A stretch of 64,000 nt of DNA, taken from assembly GCA_023715865.1 (NCBI GenBank), contig JAMBOW010000003.1, positions 310,001 to 374,000 of the forward strand, in the 5' to 3' direction. Below the pieces are notes generated by a model. The model worked only from the letters and a program-made list of their open reading frames with translations, made no database searches and was not told the DNA's origin. Positions 8,817 through 17,169 of this stretch are shown one piece after another (positions within the stretch are counted from its first letter, which is position 1; the number at the start of each line of letters is the position of its first letter). A program made the position numbers and the translations under genes. Source of the DNA: Neobacillus mesonae (GTDB lineage: Bacteria; Bacillota; Bacilli; Paenibacillales; Paenibacillaceae).

Positions 8817-8833
8817 TGATCAAGTACTCGTTG

Positions 8834-8974
8834 TTACTTGAATATGGATATTCCTTTCAAAATCTCATGAAAGTAATCTCTCCAGGTTTTTGCTGCTGCT
8901 GGAGAATGCTGTGTTTTTTCCGATGCGTTAGTTTCTTTTTTGAATTCGGCCGTTGGAGTGCTGTTTTCTATCAT
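8834..8974 (-). CDS. Small hypothetical protein, 46 residues
   Basis: On the complement, ATG at 8974 opens 46 codons ending at 8834, with AAAGG about 11 bases upstream. The product is polar (ENSTPTAEFKKETNASEKTQ) with an amphipathic C-terminal end (WRDYFHEILKGISIFK). It is divergent from the Lrp-type regulator at 9102 and shares its intergenic control region. I recognise no family; codon use looks ordinary for the window. Confidence 0.42.
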   Translation of the reverse strand: MIENSTPTAEFKKETNASEKTQHSPAAAKTWRDYFHEILKGISIFK

Positions 8975-9044
8975 AAATGATCACTACCTTTCTTAGAGAC
9001 CATTTTATCGGAATTGAATACTGTGTTTGTATATCAATGTTAAG

Positions 9045-9062
9045 GTATATTTTGTGATATAC
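9045..9062. promoter_or_regulatory. Palindromic operator upstream of Lrp-type regulator
   Basis: GTATAT-N6-ATATAC is a perfect inverted repeat 40 bases before the regulator start, with a further GTATATC at 9029-9035. Such AT-rich palindromes suit autoregulation by an Lrp/AsnC protein. Confidence 0.45.
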
Positions 9063-9101
9063 TTTTAAAATGATATGAATTAAGAAGGGTAAAGCTTACA
9101 A

Positions 9102-9563
9102 ATGAAAATTGATCATATTGATATGTCTATCTTGACCGAACTTCAAAGAGACGCCCGTCTTTCCATGAGGGAGCTAGGGAGGCTTGTCAATTTATCGGCT
9201 CCTTCCGTGACCGAGAGGGTAAAACGTCTGGAGGAGCAGGGACTGATTGAGGGGTATACCATCAAAGTCAATCGCAAGAAGCTCGGCTTCACAATGGATT
9301 GCCTGATTGAAGTCACACTTCAGCATGGGGATCATAAGCGGTTTAAGGCATTTATTGAAAACTATCCTACAGTGTTATCCTGTCACCGGATTGCCGGTAA
9401 ATCATGTTATATGGTGCTCCTTACCGTAAGCCAGCTGAATGAAATAGAGCAGTTCATTGACGAAATATCGACTTATGCCTCTACATTGACGCATGTTATT
9501 TTCTCGGAAGTCGAAGTGAACGCAGCGCTTGAGCAGCATACACCGCTATTGCCTGAAGCATAA
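9102..9563 (+). CDS. Lrp/AsnC family transcriptional regulator
   Basis: 153 residues. The N-terminal helix-turn-helix domain (MSILTELQRDARLSMRELGR, LSAPSVTERVKRLEEQGLI) is followed by a RAM ligand-binding domain (ALEQHTPLLP at the C-terminus). These proteins assemble as dimers to octamers and respond to amino acids. It is monocistronic, with a terminator right after the stop and a palindrome upstream. Its targets may include itself and the small divergent gene. Confidence 0.9.
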   Translation: MKIDHIDMSILTELQRDARLSMRELGRLVNLSAPSVTERVKRLEEQGLIEGYTIKVNRKKLGFTMDCLIEVTLQHGDHKRFKAFIENYPTVLSCHRIAGKSCYMVLLTVSQLNEIEQFIDEISTYASTLTHVIFSEVEVNAALEQHTPLLPEA

Positions 9564-9564
9564 C

Positions 9565-9604
9565 AAAAAAAGGACAATCCGAAATGCTGCGGGTTGCCCT
9601 TTTT
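9565..9604. terminator. Bidirectional terminator between lrp-type gene and ywnA
   Basis: AAAAAGG-CAA-CC pairs with GG-TTG-CCTTTTT (one mismatch, one G-U) around a ten-base loop, with A and T runs on either side. It serves both convergent genes. Confidence 0.75.
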
Positions 9605-9612
9605 GCTTTGGT

Positions 9613-10041
9613 TTATCGATCTGATTTTTGCGCAACATCAGTTACGATATCGCTGAGCTTGACCTGGGCGAGCCGATCCTCCATGGCCTTCTGAGCCGCA
9701 GTGAAGATGGGTTCAACGCTTCCTTGGATGTTTCGTCCTACGTCACATGCAGGATTAGGCGAATCATGGAGTGAAAACAGTGAATCCTCGTTTACCGCAT
9801 GAACAGCATGATAAATATCAAGCAGCGTAATGTCGGAAATGTCCTTTTTAAGCTTCGCACCTGCCACACCAGGTTTAACCTCGACAAGTCCGGCTTTATT
9901 CAGCATGCCCATGATTCTGCGGATTACGACCGGGTTCGTTCCTACGCTTGCAGCAATAAATTCTGATGTATTTACGCTTTCCTTATTGTAGTCCAGCAGG
10001 GTCAATATATGAATGCCTACAGAAAATCGGCTGGTAATCAT
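9613..10041 (-). CDS. ywnA: Rrf2 family transcriptional regulator, YwnA-like
   Basis: 142 residues. The winged-helix region (RFSVGIHILTLLDYNKESVN, SVGTNPVVIRRIMGMLNKAG) is followed by GVAGAKLKKDISDITLLDIY, the Rrf2 pattern. Only one Cys (SPNPACDVGRN) occurs, so an iron-sulfur cluster as in IscR is not supported; this fits the YwnA subgroup. The start is ATG at 10041, nine bases after AAGGAG; a TTG at 10047 is too close. It lies downstream of ywnB on the same strand, as in B. subtilis, but with a 119-base gap that may hold its own promoter. Confidence 0.87.
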   Translation of the reverse strand: MITSRFSVGIHILTLLDYNKESVNTSEFIAASVGTNPVVIRRIMGMLNKAGLVEVKPGVAGAKLKKDISDITLLDIYHAVHAVNEDSLFSLHDSPNPACDVGRNIQGSVEPIFTAAQKAMEDRLAQVKLSDIVTDVAQKSDR

Positions 10042-10160
10042 CTTCAAGAACTCCTTTTCACTCTCTTACTAGCAGTATACCTAAGTATATTATAACCGCA
10101 AGAAGCAGGGAAAACGAAAAAAATGAAGATGCGGAGCATCTCCATTTCTACCTATCATTC

Positions 10161-10793
10161 TTAGTTTTTCTCGGATACAACCGTGAAGCGCTGGCGTATA
10201 TGATTCGGCGATTCAATCTCGTCTACGAGTGCAGCTGCATAATCCGCGTAGCTGATATAGCTCTTGCCTTTGCTGTTTACGATGAGATTGTCTTGTCCTT
10301 TTTGATAAGTACCCGTGCGCGTACCTTCTGGATCAAAGAAAGCAGCTGGGCTGATAAAGGTCCAGTCCAATCCTTCGGAGGCTTTCAAATCCTCAAGGTT
10401 TTTGCCTTGATTGCTTGCTGTAGGCTTATATGCATCAGGAAAATCTGGTGTGTCGATCAGCCGTGTTGTCTTCGCCTCATCAACAAAGAGACTGCCAGCA
10501 CCGCCAACGACAATAAGGCGGATACCCGTATTTTTCAGCAGCTCGATGAGAGCTCTGCCTGCTTCCACATGCAGATGTTCTTGACCTGGCGCTGTGCCAA
10601 ATGCATTAACAATGACGTCAAAGCTTTGCACATCTTCAGCCGTAAGGCTAAATACATCTTTCTCCAGGACAGGCATTCCGCTAATTTTATTTGCATTACG
10701 GACAATAGCTATGACGTTGTGCCCCCGGCTTACCGCTTCCTCTGCAATAAGCTTGCCAGCCTTGCCGCTAGCTCCGATAACTCCAATATTCAT
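10161..10793 (-). CDS. ywnB: NAD(P)-binding oxidoreductase YwnB
   Basis: 210 residues, an atypical short-chain dehydrogenase (NmrA/BVR-B-like). It starts with the nucleotide-binding IGVIGASGKAGKLIAEEAVS and contains LIVVGGAGSLFVDEAKTTRL and DWTFISPAAFFDPEGTRTG. ATG at 10793 follows AGGAGGAGATTGAC. Relatives are annotated as putative reductases; the reaction is not established. The upstream region contains overlapping palindromes (10825-10869), suggesting tight regulation, perhaps by a redox-sensing repressor. Confidence 0.87.
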   Translation of the reverse strand: MNIGVIGASGKAGKLIAEEAVSRGHNVIAIVRNANKISGMPVLEKDVFSLTAEDVQSFDVIVNAFGTAPGQEHLHVEAGRALIELLKNTGIRLIVVGGAGSLFVDEAKTTRLIDTPDFPDAYKPTASNQGKNLEDLKASEGLDWTFISPAAFFDPEGTRTGTYQKGQDNLIVNSKGKSYISYADYAAALVDEIESPNHIRQRFTVVSEKN

Positions 10794-10824
10794 GTCAATC
10801 TCCTCCTATCTCAAATTAGAAAAT

Positions 10825-10869
10825 AACTTGTAATGATATCCTGTAACTAATCTAGTTACAACTTGTAAT
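10825..10869. promoter_or_regulatory. Overlapping palindromes and direct repeats upstream of ywnB
   Basis: AACTTGTAAT occurs at 10825-10834 and again at 10860-10869. Between them lies TGTAACTA-ATC-TAGTTACA (10842-10860), and TTACAACTTGTAA spans 10857-10869. These nested repeats are typical of dimeric repressor binding; the protein is unknown. An Rrf2 or HxlR-type factor would fit. Confidence 0.55.
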
Positions 10870-10993
10870 CATTATATTTACACGATGGCTCAATTGTCAA
10901 TAGTCGTAATTTAATATTGTCTTGATCATTCCCAGCTATACTATTTACAAATTGCTTAAGGCTTGGATTATATATTGCCCGGAGGTGCACAGC

Positions 10994-12205
10994 TTGGAAA
11001 CGAATACTGAGAAAAAGATGGGGGCTCCCTTACCAAACAAAGGGGCATTATTATGGGAGGTTTGGACAACAGCTCTGAAGCTGGGGCTAACTTCTTTTGG
11101 AGGGCCGGTTGCTCATCTTGGTTACTTTCATAATGAATACGTAATGAGACGCAAATGGATTGATGAACGCACCTATGCTGATCTTGTTGCACTGAGCCAC
11201 TTTTTGCCGGGACCCGCCAGCAGCCAAGTGGGAATTGGCGTAGGCATGATGAGGGCAGGCGTGCTCGGAGGAATTATTGCTTGGCTGGGCTTTACGTTTC
11301 CTTCTGTATTAGCACTATTTATTGCAGCTTCTATATTGCAGGGAACGGGATTGGCTGACATCTCTTGGATGCATGGGCTTAAAATCGTTGCGGTTGCTAT
11401 TGTGGCACATGCAGTTTGGAATATGGGGAAGAGTCTGGCGTCCGATCGAAGCCGAATGACAATTGCAGCTGTTGCATGCATCCTGGTTATTCTATGGCCG
11501 TCAGCCATCATGCAGGTTCTATTAATAGGAGCTGCTGGAATTGCGGGTGCTGCGTTGTATCAAGGTAAGCAGGAACAATTGACCACACTGGAGAGAACAC
11601 CGGTTAGCAAAATCTTTGGAGTCTGCTGTCTTGTGCTCTTCTTCTTACTACTGGCTCTATTGCCATTGCTAAGAGAAATGACAGGTTCTGCTTGGGTAGC
11701 TTATTTCGACAGCTTTTATCGGGCGGGAGCACTTGTCTTCGGCGGAGGGCATGTCGTGCTGCCGATGCTTGAGAGGGAGCTGGTGCCGACAGGACTGATT
11801 GATCCTGATTCCTTTTTGGCAGGATACGGCCTCACACAGGCGGTTCCGGGACCTCTCTTTACGTTTGCCTCTTATTTGGGCACGGTGATTGAAGGGGCTG
11901 CAGGCGCGGTTGTTTTTACGCTTGCCATATTTTTGCCAGGTTGTCTGCTCATTATGGGGGCGATTCCTTTTTGGCACCAGCTCAGATCCAGACCGAAAAT
12001 TCAGGGCGCCTTAAAAGGTGTGAACGCAGCCGTTGTCGGATTGCTGCTCGCTGCCTTTTATGATCCTGTCTTTACCTCTGCTGTCCGCGGGGCAGGAGAT
12101 TTTGCACTTGCGCTTGTCTTGTTCGTCCTGCTGGTCTGGTGGAAGCTTCCGCCTTGGCTCATCGTTCTGCTCGGATTATTAGGTGGATTAGCTTTGAATC
12201 CATAG
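10994..12205 (+). CDS. chrA: Chromate transporter ChrA (two-domain form)
   Basis: 403 residues with about 12 membrane segments arranged as two homologous CHR domains. The first contains TSFGGPVAHLGYFHNEYV and LSHFLPGPASSQVGIGVG; the second contains GALVFGGGHVVLPMLERELV and YGLTQAVPGPLFTFASYLG. It exports chromate from the cytoplasm. The frame is open from 10922, but TTG at 10994 is preceded by GGAGGTG with six bases spacing, and the family begins shortly after. It is divergent from ywnB. A small dispersed repeat follows its stop. Confidence 0.92.
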   Translation: METNTEKKMGAPLPNKGALLWEVWTTALKLGLTSFGGPVAHLGYFHNEYVMRRKWIDERTYADLVALSHFLPGPASSQVGIGVGMMRAGVLGGIIAWLGFTFPSVLALFIAASILQGTGLADISWMHGLKIVAVAIVAHAVWNMGKSLASDRSRMTIAAVACILVILWPSAIMQVLLIGAAGIAGAALYQGKQEQLTTLERTPVSKIFGVCCLVLFFLLLALLPLLREMTGSAWVAYFDSFYRAGALVFGGGHVVLPMLERELVPTGLIDPDSFLAGYGLTQAVPGPLFTFASYLGTVIEGAAGAVVFTLAIFLPGCLLIMGAIPFWHQLRSRPKIQGALKGVNAAVVGLLLAAFYDPVFTSAVRGAGDFALALVLFVLLVWWKLPPWLIVLLGLLGGLALNP

Positions 12206-12226
12206 ATATAATACAATCGAGTGAGC

Positions 12227-12302
12227 TGAACTAAAGTTTTCCATTTTGCTGTCTTTTTATATGAAGTGGAATTCAAGTATTAACCATGTTTTCTTTAGTT
12301 CA
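12227..12302. repeat. Dispersed repeat with TGAACTAAAG ends, copy 1
   Basis: TGAACTAAAG (12227-12236) and CTTTAGTTCA (12293-12302) are perfect inverted ends enclosing 56 AT-rich bases. A second element with the same ends, similar spacing and a shared CATTTTGC lies at 52911-52994. No ORF lies inside and no target duplication is evident. Confidence 0.5.
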
Positions 12303-12349
12303 TATGCTCGAAGGTATCGTATTTTGGGTAAAGGAGCCTTTAGATCAGG

Positions 12350-13501
12350 ATGAAAATCACCACAAGGACGGTTATCAACTTTCTGCTTTTTCTTATCATT
12401 TTTACAGGCATAAATATTTATATCGGCTGGAACATTTATCTGTTCCTCACGCATTACTTTCCTGCAGCTTCCAAGCTATGGCTTGGGTTAATCCTTACTA
12501 TTGTTGCACTCGGATATGGGATCGGCCGCATCAAATGGCTTGGGCATGCAGGTCGCTTTATTAAAGTACTGGGCTCGTTTTATTTTGCCTTACTGGAGTT
12601 TTTTATCATCGTATTGCCTATTGCGGATCTGGGAGCCTGGATTAGTCATGCAACAGGCGTGGAAAGAGCCATCTACATTCCTGTTATCGGCTGGCTTGTG
12701 ACCGGACTGCTCATTCTCTTTCTTGTGGCAGGTTCCTATAATGCATGGAGCCCTATTGTTCGAAAGCACGAAATTAAGATTCACAAGAAGCCTGCAGGAG
12801 GTACTCCTGACACGTATCATATTGCAGTTGCATCAGATATTCATCTAGGGAACATTGTTGGGAATCGTCATTTAGGAAGGCTTGTTTCCATTATGAATGG
12901 AATGAATCCAGATCTTATCCTGCTTGCCGGGGATGTGCTGGATGATTCCATAGAGCCTTTTCTCAGGAATAAAATGTCCGAAGGGATGAAGAAACTGAAG
13001 GCAAAGCATGGAGTGTATGCTGTTCTCGGCAACCATGAATATTATGGCGGCCACATTGATCAGTACGTAAAGGAAATGGGACTGCTTGGTATTCGGGTGC
13101 TTCAGGACGAGACTGTTACGGCTGCAGACGGAGCCCTCCAAATTGCCGGAAGAAAGGATCTGACTGCAGAGAAGACAGACCCCAAGAGACGACTTCCGGT
13201 TGCAGAGCTGCTAGCCTCCCTTGATCATGAGAAACCGATGATCTTGCTGGATCACCAGCCTTATGCTTTTGAGAAGGCTGCACAAGCGGGAGCAGACCTG
13301 CTGCTTTGCGGACATACGCATCGTGGTCAATTTGCACCGAATCATCTCATTACGAAAAAGCTGTTTGAGCTGGACTGGGGTTACATGCTGAAGGAAAAGA
13401 TGCATGTCATCGTTTCTTCCGGTTTTGGCTCCTGGGGACCTCCCATACGGATTGGCAGTCGCTCCGAGGTTATTCATATTGAGCTGAAGTTAGAAGGTTA
13501 G
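12350..13501 (+). CDS. Membrane-anchored metallophosphoesterase (YkuE-like)
   Basis: 383 residues. About four N-terminal transmembrane segments (residues 8-150) precede a calcineurin-like phosphoesterase domain with its full metal-binding set: VASDIHLGN (DxH), LLAGDVLDD (GD), LGNHEYYGG (GNHE) and LCGHTHRGQF (GHTH). The catalytic domain probably faces outside or sits at the membrane. Substrates of relatives include phospholipid-type pyrophosphates, but this is not established here. AAGGAG lies 13 bases before the ATG, slightly long. A strong terminator follows. Confidence 0.88.
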   Translation: MKITTRTVINFLLFLIIFTGINIYIGWNIYLFLTHYFPAASKLWLGLILTIVALGYGIGRIKWLGHAGRFIKVLGSFYFALLEFFIIVLPIADLGAWISHATGVERAIYIPVIGWLVTGLLILFLVAGSYNAWSPIVRKHEIKIHKKPAGGTPDTYHIAVASDIHLGNIVGNRHLGRLVSIMNGMNPDLILLAGDVLDDSIEPFLRNKMSEGMKKLKAKHGVYAVLGNHEYYGGHIDQYVKEMGLLGIRVLQDETVTAADGALQIAGRKDLTAEKTDPKRRLPVAELLASLDHEKPMILLDHQPYAFEKAAQAGADLLLCGHTHRGQFAPNHLITKKLFELDWGYMLKEKMHVIVSSGFGSWGPPIRIGSRSEVIHIELKLEG

Positions 13502-13515
13502 ACAAGAATATGATC

Positions 13516-13548
13516 AAAAGGCAGGAGTTAAAACTCCTGCCTTTTTTT
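13516..13548 (+). terminator. Intrinsic terminator of metallophosphoesterase gene
   Basis: AAAAGGCAGGAGT and ACTCCTGCCTTTT pair over 13 bases with a four-base loop, followed by a T run. Confidence 0.9.
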
Positions 13549-13911
13549 GTTTAGTGCTTTCCAGAATCATGAAAAAATAACATTGACATTACATCGACAT
13601 GTCAAAGGTGCAATGCGCCACCACTTTAGCTTGATAAACGAATAAATGGAGGAAACAAGAGATAAAACGTTTGATTTTATAGAAAATAAAAGTTATAAAT
13701 TAAATTTATTATATTGATAGATTTCATGTATGGGGAATTTGTCGTTTTTTGATGGAAAAACGCTTGATTTTAATGGAATAGTGCATTACTATCAGAAAAA
13801 CTAAATTCGTACCAATTCATAGAAAAAGTAACGAAAATAGACTCGTAAGAAACTATTTATTATGTAATTAGGAATTATTCTTGCAATATGAGTCGATAAA
13901 GGAGGCTTCGA
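13549..13911. other. AT-rich intergenic region before Lrp-type regulator
   Basis: No gene is seen. An inverted repeat TTGACAT-N9-ATGTCAA lies at 13583-13605 and may be an operator. The stretch from 13640 to 13890 is very AT-rich and may be the bent, regulator-binding promoter of the next gene, but no single promoter stands out. Confidence 0.35.
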
Positions 13912-14391
13912 GTGACTGAAGAAGAGCACCAGCGGGCGATGTATACCGGTCTTGATGAGTTGGATCGCGGTATTGTAGGGTTTCTGCAAGAGAATGCCCG
14001 TATACCCTTTACCCAAATTGCTAAAGAGTTAAACGTAACAGAAAAGACGGTTCGGTTCCGAGTCCAGCAGATGCAGGATGAAGGTGTCTTAAGCTTAGTA
14101 GGGATCGTTAATCCAGTGAAAGCCGGCATCCGTTCCGAAACTCTCATCTTTATCGCTGTTGAAGACCTCATGCTGGAGGAAGTCACAGAGGCCCTTCACG
14201 CCATGCCTGAAGTCAGGCTGATGCTTCTCATTACAGGAGAATACCAGTTAATGCTGCAAGTATTTACGAAGGATAGTGACGAATTCTCTGAATTCCTGAT
14301 AAAAAAGCTGAATAAGGTTAAAGGCATAACACGTACCAATGTCATTATGGAGCTTAAAGTTCTCAAATCAAAGTTGAAGTTCGTTCGTTAG
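13912..14391 (+). CDS. Lrp/AsnC family regulator, probable controller of peptide operon
   Basis: 159 residues. GTG at 13912 follows AAAGGAGGC. The helix-turn-helix (IVGFLQENARIPFTQIAKEL, VTEKTVRFRVQQMQDEGVL) is followed by a RAM domain (EVRLMLLITGEYQLMLQVFT). It lies about 110 bases upstream of the peptide ABC transporter/gamma-glutamyltransferase cluster on the same strand, so local control of that cluster by an amino acid or peptide signal is likely. Between them, GTCCCT and AGGGAC (14447-14464) form a short leader hairpin without a T run. Confidence 0.88.
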   Translation: MTEEEHQRAMYTGLDELDRGIVGFLQENARIPFTQIAKELNVTEKTVRFRVQQMQDEGVLSLVGIVNPVKAGIRSETLIFIAVEDLMLEEVTEALHAMPEVRLMLLITGEYQLMLQVFTKDSDEFSEFLIKKLNKVKGITRTNVIMELKVLKSKLKFVR

Positions 14392-14502
14392 AGCTTCTTC
14401 TTTATAACTGGACTGTATATTTATGCACAAAAACTAATATAGATCCGTCCCTTCTCGGAGGGACTGGTTATAAATAATCTATCACGAAGTGAGGTCATGA
14501 AG

Positions 14503-16056
14503 ATGTTTACGAAAAAAATGAACAAATTGTTATCATCTGCTGTACTCAGCAGTCTGCTCCTGTTAACTGCCTGCGGCGGCGGCGGTGAAACAGCAACTCA
14601 AACGGGTGGAACCGGAAGCACAGCTACAGGTCAAAAGGTGCTTAATGTCGGTTTGAAGGCTGATCCTCCGAGTCTTGATCCAATGTCATCCTCCTCCTTA
14701 TATGATCGTCAAGTTCAGAACAGTATTTATGACAAGCTGTTCGATGTAAATGCAGATGGTGAAATTGTACCGATGCTCGTTTCCGAATATACAGTATCCG
14801 AGGACGGACTTACGTATACTTTAACACTTCAAGACGGCATCACTTTCCAGGACGGAAGTGAATTTAACGCAGAGGCTGTTAAATTCAACCTCGATCGTTA
14901 TAGAGAAGAAGGGTCTAAACGGATCAGCGAGCTGAGCCCAATTGATACGGTAGAAGCAACAGATGAATTAACCGTTGTTATTACATTGAAAGAGTCGTTT
15001 GCACCATTCCTTTCCGTTCTTACTGACCGCTCAGGAATGATGGTATCTCCGGCAGCAGTAGAAAAATATGGCGATAACTATGTTAAAAATCCGGTAGGTA
15101 CCGGCCCGTTCGCCTTCGTTGAGCAAGTAAGCGGTGACCACGTAACTTTGAAGAAGAATGAGAACTACTGGAAGAATGAAGTCAAGATCGACGAAGTGAA
15201 CTACAAAGTGTTCACGAACACTAGCGCAGCCGTTCAGAACTTGCGCTCCGGCGTTGTCGATATTATTGATGAAATTCCGGTAAAAGAAATTCCTACAGTA
15301 GAAAATGATCCAAACCTGACTGTTGTTGCACAGGCAAACATGGGCTTCCAAGGGATTCATTTGAACAATACAGTCGGCGACCTGCAAAACAAATACTTGC
15401 GTCAAGCCGTTGACCTTGCCCTTGATCGTGAAGCGATTGTAAAAGTATTGTTTGACGGATACGGTGCTCCGGCACATACACCATTTGCACCAGGCAGCTT
15501 TGCATATAGCGAAGAGCAGGACACGGCTCCTGCAGTTGATGCAGCGAAAGTTCAAGAGCTGCTTGAAAAAGGCGGCAAGCCAGACGGCTTCAGCTTCAAA
15601 ATGCAGATTTCTACAACACCGCAGAACGAACAATTTGGCGCTGTTATTCAGAACATGCTGAAAGAGCACAAGATCAACGTTGAGCTTGAAAAAGTCGAGT
15701 ACGGCACCATGCTGGAAAACGGCGACAGCGGTAACTTCGAAGCCATGCAGCTTGGATGGTCTGGCCGGATTGACCCGGATCAGAACGTGTATGACTTCCT
15801 AGTAACCGGCATGCCAAACAACCAAGGACGCATCTCCGAGCCGGAGCTTGATGAAGCATTAATTGAAGCTCGTGCAGAACAAGATGAAGCAAAACGTACA
15901 GAGCTGTATCAAACAGCGATGGACATCGTTCATGAGAACGGAAGCTATGTATACATCTATCATAACTACGATAAATTCGGTGTTTCGAATAAAGTACAGA
16001 ACTTCACTTATATTCCTGACGGCATCATCCGTATAGCGAATCTGGACCTTCAATAA
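14503..16056 (+). CDS. Peptide ABC transporter substrate-binding lipoprotein (family 5)
   Basis: About 517 residues. The signal sequence KKMNKLLSSAVLSSLLLLTAC ends in a lipobox Cys followed by a Gly/Ser/Thr-rich linker. The body is a family 5 binding protein (DPPSLDPMSSSSLYDRQVQN, KLFDVNADGEIVPMLVSEYT, EAVKFNLDRYREEGSKRISE, GTGPFAFVEQ) of the DppA/GsiB kind. Start: GTGAGG is two bases from the ATG at 14497 but eight from 14503, so I prefer 14503. It is followed by two permeases, two ATPases and gamma-glutamyltransferase; gamma-glutamyl peptides such as glutathione are the most reasonable substrate guess. Confidence 0.9.
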   Translation: MFTKKMNKLLSSAVLSSLLLLTACGGGGETATQTGGTGSTATGQKVLNVGLKADPPSLDPMSSSSLYDRQVQNSIYDKLFDVNADGEIVPMLVSEYTVSEDGLTYTLTLQDGITFQDGSEFNAEAVKFNLDRYREEGSKRISELSPIDTVEATDELTVVITLKESFAPFLSVLTDRSGMMVSPAAVEKYGDNYVKNPVGTGPFAFVEQVSGDHVTLKKNENYWKNEVKIDEVNYKVFTNTSAAVQNLRSGVVDIIDEIPVKEIPTVENDPNLTVVAQANMGFQGIHLNNTVGDLQNKYLRQAVDLALDREAIVKVLFDGYGAPAHTPFAPGSFAYSEEQDTAPAVDAAKVQELLEKGGKPDGFSFKMQISTTPQNEQFGAVIQNMLKEHKINVELEKVEYGTMLENGDSGNFEAMQLGWSGRIDPDQNVYDFLVTGMPNNQGRISEPELDEALIEARAEQDEAKRTELYQTAMDIVHENGSYVYIYHNYDKFGVSNKVQNFTYIPDGIIRIANLDLQ

Positions 16057-16131
16057 TTGTTACAGCGAGTATAGAAGAGGTTAGCCAGCTGAGATGAAGT
16101 ATTGTCACACACAAAATATCACTCTAACACA

Positions 16132-16164
16132 ACACGAAAGCGGATTTCAAATTCGCTTTCGTGT
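16132..16164 (+). other. Intercistronic stem-loop between binding protein and permease
   Basis: ACACGAAAGCG (16132-16142) pairs perfectly with CGCTTTCGTGT (16154-16164) around an 11-base loop. No T run follows, so it is more likely an mRNA-stabilising or processing hairpin than a full terminator. It would help express the binding protein above the permeases. Confidence 0.55.
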
Positions 16165-16214
16165 GCCATATGATATGGAATTTGCAAATTAAACAAAATT
16201 GGGAGAGAGAGCTC

Positions 16215-17165
16215 ATGATGTTTGTATTAAAGCGTATTTTACTCGCGATCCCCATTCTGTTTTTGGTGTCGATCATGACATTCTCCTTGATCCACTTGAT
16301 TCCGGGCGATCCTGCCAGGGTCATTCTGGGCCAAGAGGCAACCCCGGAGGCGCTCGCCAGTCTTAGAGCCGAGCTCGGATTAGATAAGCCGATTGTACAG
16401 CAATATTTTACATGGCTTGGGAACGTACTTCAGGGAGATCTAGGGACATCGATTACAGACCATGTACCTGTAAGTGAATTAATCGCACAACGTTTGCCCG
16501 CAACGATACAGCTGACGATCGGGAGTTTTATTGTCGCATTGCTGATCGCAGTGCCGGCGGGGATTCTCGCGGCTGTTAAACGCAACACTTGGCTCGACTA
16601 TCTTAGCTCTTTTGGAGCACTTGGCGGAATGAGTATTCCAAGTTTCTGGCTCGCCATGATGCTCATTATTTATTTTACCGTAGAAAATAATTGGCTTCCG
16701 TCCTCAGGATATGTACCTTTTAACGTGGATTGGAAGGCAAATCTATTAGCACTTATTCTTCCTTGTATAGCAACGGGTCTGAGAGAGTCTGCTGAGCTTA
16801 TGCGGATGCTGCGCTCTTCTCTCGTTGAGGTCGTTAATATGGATTTTGTCCGTACTGCGAAGGCAAAGGGCTTGAATGAATGGGCAACAATCTTTAAGCA
16901 TGTGCTGCGGAATGCCTTGATCCCTGTCGTCACAAGCTCCGGAATTCTGATTGCCGGACTCATCGGCGGACTAGTCATTACCGAATCGATCTTCTCGATT
17001 CCAGGCTTTGGCCGACTGATCGTAGAGTCTGTCTTCAAACGTGATTACGTGACAGTTCAAGGCGCAATTCTCGTATCAGCGCTTCTCGTTGTTATCATCA
17101 ACATCATCGTGGATCTCCTTTATGCGGTCATCGATCCGCGCATCAAATCAGGTAAGGGGGCATAG
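16215..17165 (+). CDS. Peptide ABC transporter permease, DppB/GsiC type
   Basis: 316 residues with six membrane segments. The start (VLKRILLAIPILFLVSIMTF, then HLIPGDPARVILGQEATPEA) and the cytoplasmic loop (NMDFVRTAKAKGLNEWATIF) match the DppB family. The frame extends to 16161, but ATG at 16215 follows GGGAGAGAGA and begins the conserved N-terminus. A 32-base stem-loop separates it from the binding-protein gene, and the DppC-type partner starts four bases after its stop. Confidence 0.92.
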   Translation: MMFVLKRILLAIPILFLVSIMTFSLIHLIPGDPARVILGQEATPEALASLRAELGLDKPIVQQYFTWLGNVLQGDLGTSITDHVPVSELIAQRLPATIQLTIGSFIVALLIAVPAGILAAVKRNTWLDYLSSFGALGGMSIPSFWLAMMLIIYFTVENNWLPSSGYVPFNVDWKANLLALILPCIATGLRESAELMRMLRSSLVEVVNMDFVRTAKAKGLNEWATIFKHVLRNALIPVVTSSGILIAGLIGGLVITESIFSIPGFGRLIVESVFKRDYVTVQGAILVSALLVVIINIIVDLLYAVIDPRIKSGKGA

Positions 17166-17169
17166 ACGG

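Noticed and set aside
10200-10826. 208-residue plus-strand open frame
   Set aside because: It lies fully antisense to ywnB, whose family match and ribosome site are strong; its many Cys and Ile residues look like shadow coding.
14392-14502. Possible T-box or riboswitch ahead of the peptide transporter
   Set aside because: Only a six-base GTCCCT/AGGGAC hairpin is present; no T-box sequence, specifier loop or terminator/antiterminator pair is seen.
15031-15669. 212-residue open frame on the complement
   Set aside because: It is antisense to the clear peptide-binding lipoprotein gene, has no ribosome site, and its product resembles no folded protein.
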